NCBI RefSeq assembly: GCF_030053135.1
Contig: NZ_CP125652.1
Span: forward strand, 4,024,501-4,088,500
Direction of reading: 5' to 3'
DNA length: 64,000 nt
Source: Rhizobium sp. BT04
GTDB lineage: Bacteria; Pseudomonadota; Alphaproteobacteria; Rhizobiales; Rhizobiaceae
Shown here: piece by piece, positions 55,406 through 64,000 of the stretch
Position numbering within the stretch: position 1 is the first letter of the stretch
Layout of the letters: every line of letters starts with the position of its first letter
Notes under the pieces: generated by a model
Databases searched by the model: none
Told to the model about the DNA's origin: nothing
What the model saw: the letters and a program-made list of their open reading frames with translations, nothing else
Program-made: the position numbers and the translations under genes

Positions 55406-55418
55406 ATTACACTGTAAT
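55406..55418. promoter_or_regulatory. parDE operator-like palindrome
   Basis: ATTAC, three bases, GTAAT lies about 23 bp before the parD start, with an AGGAG ribosome site between. It is a likely binding site for ParD autorepression. Confidence 0.5.
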
Positions 55419-55440
55419 CACTTGATAGGAGTGAACAGGA

Positions 55441-55716
55441 ATGCGCAGCAGCAAACCCATTACGGTTACGCTCGGCAGTCAGCAGAAAAGCCTGGAAGGA
55501 CGGCTGCAATCGGGCGCTTATAGTTCGGCGAGCGAGGTCATTCGCGCCGCGTTGCGCGCGCTCGACCGGGAAGAGAATGCGATCGACGAAATCATGCGTC
55601 TGAAAATCCGCGAGGCGATCGATGATCCGGGTTCGGATATCGATGCCGATACGGTCTTCGAGCGGCTCGAACATCTGCATGCCGAGCGGATGAAGGCTGA
55701 GGATGGTCGCGCTTAA
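55441..55716 (+). CDS. Type II antitoxin, ParD family
   Basis: A 91-residue ParD-type antitoxin: ribbon-helix-helix (ITVTLGSQQKSLEGRLQSGAYSSASEVIRAALRALDREE) and an acidic, flexible C-terminal tail for toxin binding. It overlaps the toxin gene by 14 bases, the usual layout for coupled production. Confidence 0.92.
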   Translation: MRSSKPITVTLGSQQKSLEGRLQSGAYSSASEVIRAALRALDREENAIDEIMRLKIREAIDDPGSDIDADTVFERLEHLHAERMKAEDGRA

Positions 55717-56008
55717 GGTCGTATTTGGTCCTAGAGCGGAGAAGGATCTGCTCGATATCTACGCATTCATAGCTGCGGAGAATTCTATGGCGGCGATGGA
55801 CTTCATCCGCCGGCTGAGGCAGGTCTGTCATGGTCTGGAAGACATGCCGGAAAGGGGAGCGCCGCGCGAGGATTTTGCCCAGGGTGTTCGAATTCTGGTT
55901 TTCGAGCGGCGTGTGACGATCGCTTACCGGGTCGTGAAGGATCGGGTGCAGGTGTTGAGGCTGTTCTATGCCGGCCGAAATACGCCTTCGGCCTTCCGTG
56001 AAAACTGA
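55703..56008 (+). CDS. Type II toxin, RelE/ParE family
   Basis: A 101-residue RelE/ParE-fold toxin: LKVVFGPRAEKDLLDIYAFIA, MPERGAPREDF, and VRILVFERRVTIAYRVVKDRVQVLRLFYAGRN. ParE toxins poison DNA gyrase; RelE toxins cut mRNA on ribosomes. The ParD partner favours ParE-type action. It is the second gene of the module, inserted between replication and oxidative-folding genes. Confidence 0.9.
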   Translation: MVALKVVFGPRAEKDLLDIYAFIAAENSMAAMDFIRRLRQVCHGLEDMPERGAPREDFAQGVRILVFERRVTIAYRVVKDRVQVLRLFYAGRNTPSAFREN

Positions 56009-56157
56009 GAATCGCTCATTTCGGAACGCAACGTCCGCTTTCGGTCCCATCAAGGTCACAATTCTTTGAAGGAAGTTGGTGAACCGTGGCTTGTGGGCGG
56101 CCGTCAGCCGTTATATCGCACAGTCACGCCGTCAATCTCATTAGTTATGGGGAACCC

Positions 56158-56934
56158 ATGCAGATGTCCGAAATGCAACTGACGAAACGCCGCCTGCTCA
56201 GCGGTATCGCCATCGCCGCAGCTGCCGTGGCGCTTGTCGCCTGCAACGACAGCAAGGACGCTGCCGATGCTTCGTCTTCCGGCAAGACCATGGCCGACGG
56301 CACCAATGTCGACACCATCCAGACGGCGGCCACGGCGGCGACCGAAATGCCGGAGTCCGATGGTGATGTCGACATGGCCGAAGTGCTGAAGCCCGGCACG
56401 CTGCCGGAGATGGCGCTCGGAAAGGCCGATGCCCCGGTCAAGATCGTCGAATATATGTCGATGACCTGCCCGCATTGCGCCCATTTCCACAACACCACCT
56501 TCGACGCCATCAAGCAGAAATATGTCGACAGCGGCAAGGTGCAGTTCATCATCCGCGAATTCCCCTTCGACCCGCGCGCTGCCGCCGCCTTCATGCTTGC
56601 CCGCTGCAGCGCCTCCAATCCGGAGCAATTGAGCACGCCGGAACAGTATTTCCCGATGGTTTCGATGCTGTTCAAGCAGCAGCAGGTCTGGGCCGCCGCC
56701 GATGATGGCCGCGCCGCACTGCTGCAGATGTCGAAGCTTGCCGGATTTACTGAGGATAGCTTCACGAAATGCTTGACGAACCAGAAGCTTCTGGATGAAG
56801 TGAACGCCACGCGGGAAAGAGGTTCCAAGGATTTTGGCGTCAACGCCACCCCGACTTTCCTGATCAATGGCAAGCGCTACTCTGGAGACATGCCGGTTGA
56901 CACTTTGTCGAAGCTCATCGACAGCCTGCTCTGA
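56158..56934 (+). CDS. DsbA family thiol:disulfide protein
   Basis: A 258-residue envelope protein. The N terminus has a twin-arginine-like KRRLLSG and a lipobox-like VALVACNDS. The thioredoxin-fold domain carries the active site CPHC at residues 104-107 (MTCPHCAHFH) and the cis-proline loop NATPTFLINGKRY. It probably oxidises cysteines of secreted proteins. It directly precedes smc, as in other Rhizobiales. Confidence 0.9.
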   Translation: MQMSEMQLTKRRLLSGIAIAAAAVALVACNDSKDAADASSSGKTMADGTNVDTIQTAATAATEMPESDGDVDMAEVLKPGTLPEMALGKADAPVKIVEYMSMTCPHCAHFHNTTFDAIKQKYVDSGKVQFIIREFPFDPRAAAAFMLARCSASNPEQLSTPEQYFPMVSMLFKQQQVWAAADDGRAALLQMSKLAGFTEDSFTKCLTNQKLLDEVNATRERGSKDFGVNATPTFLINGKRYSGDMPVDTLSKLIDSLL

Positions 56935-56952
56935 ACCGGATCGTTTCGATAG

Positions 56953-56989
56953 AACGGGCGACGGCGAAAGCCGTGCGCCCGTTTTTTTG
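56953..56989 (+). terminator. Rho-independent terminator after dsbA
   Basis: AACGGGCG-ACGGC and GCCGTGCGCCCGTT form a long GC stem with one bulged base and a GAAA loop, followed by TTTTTTT. It separates dsbA from smc, so smc must have its own start site or depend on read-through. Confidence 0.9.
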
Positions 56990-57030
56990 TGGCTGCGTGG
57001 CAAGCCCGTCCCGCGCTGCGGAGCTTCTGC

Positions 57031-60000
57031 ATGAAGTTCAACAAGCTGCGCCTGGTCGGCTTCAAATCCTTCGTCGAGCCGACGGAATTCATCATCGAGC
57101 GGGGGCTGACCGGCGTCGTCGGCCCGAACGGCTGCGGCAAGTCGAACCTCGTCGAGGCGCTGCGCTGGGTGATGGGCGAGAATTCCTACAAGAACATGCG
57201 TGCCTCCGGCATGGACGACGTGATCTTCTCGGGCTCGGGAAACCGCCCGGCGCGCAACACCGCCGAAGTGGCGCTCTATCTCGACAATGGCGAGCGCACC
57301 GCGCCTGCCGCCTTCAACGACAGCGACGAGATCCAGGTCACCCGCCGCATCGAGCGTGAGCAGGGCTCGCTCTATCGCATCAATGGCAAGGAAAGCCGCG
57401 CCAAGGATGTGCAGCTGCTGTTTGCCGATGCCTCCACCGGCGCCCGCTCGCCGTCGATGGTCGGGCAGGGGCGTATCGGCGAGCTGATCCAGGCCAAGCC
57501 GCAGGCCCGCCGCCAGCTGCTCGAAGAGGCGGCCGGCATTTCAGGCCTGCATTCCCGCCGCCACGAGGCGGAGCTGCGGCTGCGCGCCGCCGAAGGCAAT
57601 CTCGAGCGCCTCGACGACGTCACCTCGCAGCTCGAAAGCCAGATCGAGAGCCTGAAGCGGCAGGCCCGCCAGGCGAACCGCTTCAAGACGCTGTCTGCCG
57701 ATATCCGCGCCCGCGAAGCGATGCTGCTGCATATCCGCTGGGTGCAGGCGAAGGAGGCCGAGGCCGAGGCCGACAGCGCGCTGAACCAGGCGACATCCGT
57801 CGTCGCCGAAAAGGCGCAGATGCAGATGGAGGCGGCGAAGAACCAGGGCATCGCCAGCCTGAAGCTGCCGGAACTGCGCGAGGGCGAGGCGCGCGCCGCC
57901 GCCGCCCTGCAGCGCTTGCAGATCGCCAGAAGCCAGCTGGAGGAAGATGCCGGCCGCATCCTGCGCCGCCGTGACGAGCTGACCCGTCGCCTCGCCCAGC
58001 TTGCCGAGGATATAAGCCGCGAAGAGCGGCTGGTGGCCGACAATGCCGTCATCCTTGCGAGGCTCGATGCCGAAGAGGCGGAAATTGCAGAAATCCTCGC
58101 CGATTCCGGCCGTTATGCCGAGGAAACCCGCGAGGCCTTCGAGGGCGCGGCGGCAAAACTGGCCGACAGCGAGCGCATCTTCACCCAGCTGACGGCCGAG
58201 CGTGCCGAGGCCGCTGCCGGCCGCAACCAGCTGGAGCGCGCCATCCGCGATCTCGCCGACCGCCGGATGCGCCTCGAACGCCAGATGGACGAGGCCAACC
58301 ACGAATTGTCAGCCATCGGCGAGAAGATATCAGCCCTGCCCGATCCCGACGAAAAACGCGCGATCGTCGAAGCCGGCGAGATCGCCGTCGCCGACGCGGA
58401 AGCGGCGGTTCAGTTGGTCGAGCAGGCGCTTGCGGGCGCCCGCCAGACCGAGGCGCTGTCGCGCGCCCCGGTCGATCAGGCCCGCTCGAGCCTGAATGCG
58501 CTGGAAACCGAGGCCCGCACCATTTCCCGCATGTTGGCCGCCGGTGCGGCCGCTGGCAAATTTCCCCCGGTTGCCGACGAACTGAAGGTCGACCGCGGCT
58601 TCGAAACCGCACTCGGTGCCGCCCTCGGCGACGATCTGGAATCGCCGCTCGATGCCGAGGCGCCGGCCCATTGGTCGGACAATGGCGATGGCGCCGCCGA
58701 TCCGGCATTGCCATCCGGTGTTGCGCCGCTGCTGACCCATGTCCGCGCGCCGGCGGCACTCACCCGCCGCCTGCGCCAGATCGGCCTGGTCGCGGAAGCG
58801 GAGGCGCAGTCGCTGATGGCGGCGCTGAAAACAGGCCAGCGGCTGGTGACGAAAGAGGGCGCGGTCTATCGCTGGGACGGCCACGTCACCGGCGCCGATG
58901 CCCCGAGTGCTGCGGCGCTCCGCCTTGCCCAGAAGAACCGCCTGGCCGAACTCGAAGGCGAAGCCGCCCTTGCCCGCGACGTGCTTGCCGGAGCCGAGGA
59001 GCGGCAGGCAGCGGCGGCCGAAGCGATCCGCGCCGAGGAGCGCCGGCTTGCCGAAGCGCGTGACATGAGCCGTCTGTCGGCGCGTCATCTCACTGAGGCG
59101 CGCGAGGCGCTTGTTGCCGCCGAGCGTGCCTCCGGCGATCTCATTCGCCGCCGCGATGTCGTCAGCGAGGCCGCCAGCCAGCTGCGCACGCAGCTGGAAG
59201 AGATCGCTATCCAGGAAGAAAATGCCCGCATCGAGCTGGAGGACGCGCCGGATCTGACTGCGATCGACGAGCGGCTGCGGTTCCAGCAGGCGGAAGTTGC
59301 GACCGATCGCGGCGCGCTGGCCGAGAGCCGCGCCCGCCACGAAAGCCTGGCGCGGGAAAACGAGGCCCGCCAGCGCCGCATCATGGCGATCGGCCAGGAG
59401 CGCGAGACCTGGCGCCAGCGGGCGGCAAGCGGCGAAGACCATGTCGCCACGCTCCGCGAGCGCGAGGAAGAGGCGCGCGACGAGGCAGCCGAGCTCGAAC
59501 TGGCGCCGGATGAATTCGACGACAAGCGCCGCGCTCTGCTCAGCGAATTGCAGAAGGCCGAGGAAGCGCGCCGCCAGGCCGCAGATGTTCTGGCCGAGGC
59601 CGAACGCATCCAGCGCGAAGCCGATCACAAGGCGACGACGGCACTGTCGGAACTTGCCGAATGCCGTGAACGCCGCGGCCGCGCCGAGGAGCGCCTGGTC
59701 TCCGCTCGCGAGAAGCGCCAGGAAAGCGAAGGCCGCATCCGCGAGGTCCTGAACGTCGCGCCGCACGAGGCGCTGCAGCTGACCGGCCGCCCGACCATGC
59801 AGGCGCTTCCCGATCCGCGCGAAGTCGAGCGCGAGCTGGAACGCCTGAGGATCGAGCGCGAGCGGCTGGGTGCTGTCAACCTGCGCGCCGACGAGGAACA
59901 GAAGGAGCTGAGCGAGAAGCTCGAAGCGCTGATCAAGGAACGCGACGACGTCATCGATGCGATCCGCAAGCTGCGCGGCGCCATCCAGAGCCTCAACCGC

Positions 60001-60492
60001 GAGGGCCGCGAACGGCTGATCGCCGCCTTCGACATCGTCAACGCCCAGTTCCAGCGGCTGTTCACCCATCTTTTCGGCGGCGGCACCGCCGAGCTGCAGC
60101 TGATCGAATCCGACGATCCGCTCGAAGCCGGCCTCGAAATCCTCGCCCGCCCGCCCGGCAAGAAGCCGCAGACCATGACGCTGCTGTCAGGCGGCGAGCA
60201 GGCGCTGACGGCGATGGCGCTGATCTTCGCCGTCTTCCTCACCAATCCGGCGCCGATCTGCGTGCTCGACGAGGTCGACGCGCCGCTCGACGACCACAAT
60301 GTCGAGCGCTATTGCAACCTGATGGACGAAATGGCGGCCTCCACCGAAACCCGCTTCGTCATCATCACCCACAATCCCATCACCATGGCCCGCATGAACC
60401 GCCTCTTCGGCGTCACCATGGCCGAACAGGGCGTCTCCCAACTCGTCTCCGTCGACCTGCAGACCGCCGAGCGCCTGCGCGAGATTGCCTGA
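57031..60492 (+). CDS. smc: Chromosome segregation protein SMC
   Basis: A 1153-residue condensin ATPase. Walker A is GPNGCGKSN at about residue 31. The two long coiled-coil arms flank a hinge at about 500-670. The ABC signature LLSGGEQALTAMAL is near 1050, and Walker B (VLDEVDAPLDD) near 1077. It organises and segregates the chromosome with ScpA/ScpB, which are not in this window. The start MKFNKLRLVGFKSF is the conserved one. Coding bias produces long false frames on the opposite strand. Confidence 0.97.
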   Translation: MKFNKLRLVGFKSFVEPTEFIIERGLTGVVGPNGCGKSNLVEALRWVMGENSYKNMRASGMDDVIFSGSGNRPARNTAEVALYLDNGERTAPAAFNDSDEIQVTRRIEREQGSLYRINGKESRAKDVQLLFADASTGARSPSMVGQGRIGELIQAKPQARRQLLEEAAGISGLHSRRHEAELRLRAAEGNLERLDDVTSQLESQIESLKRQARQANRFKTLSADIRAREAMLLHIRWVQAKEAEAEADSALNQATSVVAEKAQMQMEAAKNQGIASLKLPELREGEARAAAALQRLQIARSQLEEDAGRILRRRDELTRRLAQLAEDISREERLVADNAVILARLDAEEAEIAEILADSGRYAEETREAFEGAAAKLADSERIFTQLTAERAEAAAGRNQLERAIRDLADRRMRLERQMDEANHELSAIGEKISALPDPDEKRAIVEAGEIAVADAEAAVQLVEQALAGARQTEALSRAPVDQARSSLNALETEARTISRMLAAGAAAGKFPPVADELKVDRGFETALGAALGDDLESPLDAEAPAHWSDNGDGAADPALPSGVAPLLTHVRAPAALTRRLRQIGLVAEAEAQSLMAALKTGQRLVTKEGAVYRWDGHVTGADAPSAAALRLAQKNRLAELEGEAALARDVLAGAEERQAAAAEAIRAEERRLAEARDMSRLSARHLTEAREALVAAERASGDLIRRRDVVSEAASQLRTQLEEIAIQEENARIELEDAPDLTAIDERLRFQQAEVATDRGALAESRARHESLARENEARQRRIMAIGQERETWRQRAASGEDHVATLREREEEARDEAAELELAPDEFDDKRRALLSELQKAEEARRQAADVLAEAERIQREADHKATTALSELAECRERRGRAEERLVSAREKRQESEGRIREVLNVAPHEALQLTGRPTMQALPDPREVERELERLRIERERLGAVNLRADEEQKELSEKLEALIKERDDVIDAIRKLRGAIQSLNREGRERLIAAFDIVNAQFQRLFTHLFGGGTAELQLIESDDPLEAGLEILARPPGKKPQTMTLLSGGEQALTAMALIFAVFLTNPAPICVLDEVDAPLDDHNVERYCNLMDEMAASTETRFVIITHNPITMARMNRLFGVTMAEQGVSQLVSVDLQTAERLREIA

Positions 60493-60580
60493 GGTTTGGT
60501 GAGAAGAGCTTTTGCGGTGTCTCTTGGCGTTAGGGAAGGGCGATATTTCTTATTGTCGCGCCCCGGCAGTGCTCGCGGTG

Positions 60581-60614
60581 TGGATCCTCGGGTCAAGCCC
60601 GAGGATGACGGAGG
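60581..60614. repeat. Half element of the GTCATCC palindromic family
   Basis: TGGATCCTCGGG, tcaa, CCCGAGGATGACGGAGG in the 835-bp gap between smc and ppdK. It is a single-hairpin member of the family seen at 9783 and 21002. Confidence 0.65.
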
Positions 60615-60719
60615 ATGGGGAACCTGCTGACCAAGACAATGCTCCGGGCGTCTCCCCTTTTGCCATCGCGCCCTCTCGTCTCCGTTATGCTCGGGCGGAC
60701 CCGCCGCCCAAGCCCAGAC

Positions 60720-61060
60720 GCAATTTAAGCAAATGTCCGAGCGGTTTTGCGCCCGGAAATTGCGTAAAATCAAACGCCAAGCAATAAACACCAAAAAAGG
60801 TCGGCTCTCTTGCCGTTCGTACCCCATTTGGGTGATGCTCTTTTCGCTGACTTGCATTAGAAGTTGTTTCAACGCAACCTGAATGCCTTGCTGAAAAGCG
60901 GGTGATCAAGGCGCGGGATTTTCGAATTTGCGTGCGGTTTTCCGGGCAGAGGGCAAGAGCCGGAAAGCTTAAGGCAGTTCCAGCAGGGCGCGAGCGATTT
61001 TCCTCAGAAAAGCGTGTGGCAACTTTCGCCGGAATTGCATGAAAACAAAGCGATAGCGCG
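60720..61060. repeat. Cluster of ACGCAA-CCGG-type repeat fragments
   Basis: Between smc and ppdK are several diverged pieces of one repeat: GAGCGGTTTTGCGCCCGGAA with ATTGCGTAAAATCAAACG near 60740, and GCCGGAATTGCATGAAAAC with AAAGCGATAGCGCG near 61030. They match parts of 28790-28895 in inverted orientation. No gene could be supported in 60493-61070. Confidence 0.45.
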
Positions 61061-61079
61061 TTTCCCCAAAAGATGAAGG

Positions 61080-61177
61080 TGGGAGATGCGCTGGGTTGAG
61101 GGACCCCCCGTCCGGTTTTCCTGGCCGGACGGAAACAAGGCTTTGCGGGACATGTTGCAGTCCCGCAAAGCTTTTTT
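61080..61177 (+). ncRNA. Candidate small RNA with strong terminator
   Basis: A roughly 100-bp region with two stacked hairpins: CCGTCCGG (61108-61115) with CCGGACGG (61125-61132), and GCTTTGCGGGAC (61140-61151) with GTCCCGCAAAGC (61160-61171), then a run of seven Ts. No supported protein gene ends here; smc stops about 590 bp upstream. An independent small RNA, or a leader attenuator for ppdK 150 bp downstream, would explain the terminator. The 5' end is not determined. Confidence 0.5.
61140..61177 (+). terminator. Strong rho-independent terminator upstream of ppdK
   Basis: A perfect 12-bp stem with an eight-base loop (ATGTTGCA) followed by TTTTTTT. It is one of the most canonical terminators in the window, yet it has no protein gene within 590 bp upstream. 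Confidence 0.92.
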
Positions 61178-61327
61178 TATGCCGTCTTCGCTGCCGGGGA
61201 TTGTTTCAATCGTTTCATCCACCGCGCCGCCAAAGATTTATTGTGCAATGCAACATTCCGCCGCATTTGTCGATTTTCATTTCAACACCAACGGATTAAG
61301 CTAATTCCGGTTTGGTGTGGGGGGAAG

Positions 61328-64000
<2,673 letters not shown>

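Noticed and set aside
58330..60069. A 579-codon antisense frame opposite smc
   Set aside because: Same bias effect; low-complexity Leu/Ala/Gly/Arg protein with no motif.
61086..61304. A possible 72-residue protein upstream of ppdK
   Set aside because: It runs straight through a perfect rho-independent terminator, and its GGGAG is too close to the start codon to serve as a ribosome site. A small RNA explains the region better.
60493..61327. tRNA or other structural RNA genes in the longest gap
   Set aside because: I found no cloverleaf arrangement or terminal CCA-type ends; GAGCGG-like bits belong to the dispersed repeat.

Overview
The window is high-GC alphaproteobacterial chromosome, most likely Rhizobium of the R. 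leguminosarum/R. etli group. Supporting signs are a CcrM-type GANTC methyltransferase, the cta (aa3 oxidase) operon order ctaC-ctaD-ctaB-coxF-ctaG-ctaE, Rhizobiales-type small secreted proteins, and several families of palindromic intergenic repeats typical of rhizobia. Gene density is high, many neighbours overlap by ATGA, and most of the window looks like core housekeeping chromosome. No rRNA, tRNA, CRISPR array, IS element or prophage was seen.

Layout. 1-10.6 kb: small secreted protein, histidine phosphatase, fabI, a zinc-finger-less DnaJ, a lipoprotein, pdxH, polysaccharide deacetylase, a D,D-carboxypeptidase with SPOR domain, a MazG-like pyrophosphohydrolase, an acetyltransferase, tldD and an IalB-family protein. 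10.9-21 kb: cytochrome c oxidase genes and assembly factors, interrupted by a minus-strand chloramphenicol-phosphotransferase-like kinase, then DUF983, SURF1, ispH, thrB and rnhA. 21-28 kb: a metallopeptidase, CsbD, YqgE, a DsbD-alpha-like protein, peroxiredoxin, and a zinc/manganese ABC operon led by a 42-residue membrane protein. 28-33 kb: a ModA-like binding protein, a Dabb protein with a broken partial copy, and a diaminopropionate ammonia-lyase operon in which the middle hydrolase gene has lost its interior, with a divergent Lrp regulator. 33-40.4 kb: a DISM-PAS-GGDEF-EAL protein, acetyltransferase, M16 peptidase, thrC and a lipoprotein. 40.4-47.6 kb: enoyl-CoA hydratase and TetR, HAD hydrolase, MFS pump and divergent LysR, and a chemoreceptor.

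47.6-50.5 kb is the most accessory-looking stretch. A DUF3800 gene sits between two near-identical 175-bp direct repeats, which are the 3' end of the neighbouring ArsR-type regulator gene. This is the classic mark of insertion at a gene end. The ArsR-type gene diverges from a NIPSNAP/ABM monooxygenase pair.

50.6-64 kb: ccrM with a CtrA-like box upstream, NTF2-like and HAD genes, mutY, dciA-like DUF721, dsbA, smc and ppdK (running off the end). About 1.4 kb between the DUF721 gene and dsbA holds a TolA/TonB-like secreted protein, an orphan antitoxin and a complete ParDE module. A candidate small RNA with a strong terminator lies upstream of ppdK.

The best leads for something new are the DUF3800 insertion, the palindromic operators (40683-40749 and 44688-44729), the small-protein-led metal operon, and the candidate RNA at about 61080-61177. 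All calls rest on reading sequence and translations only; no database search was possible.
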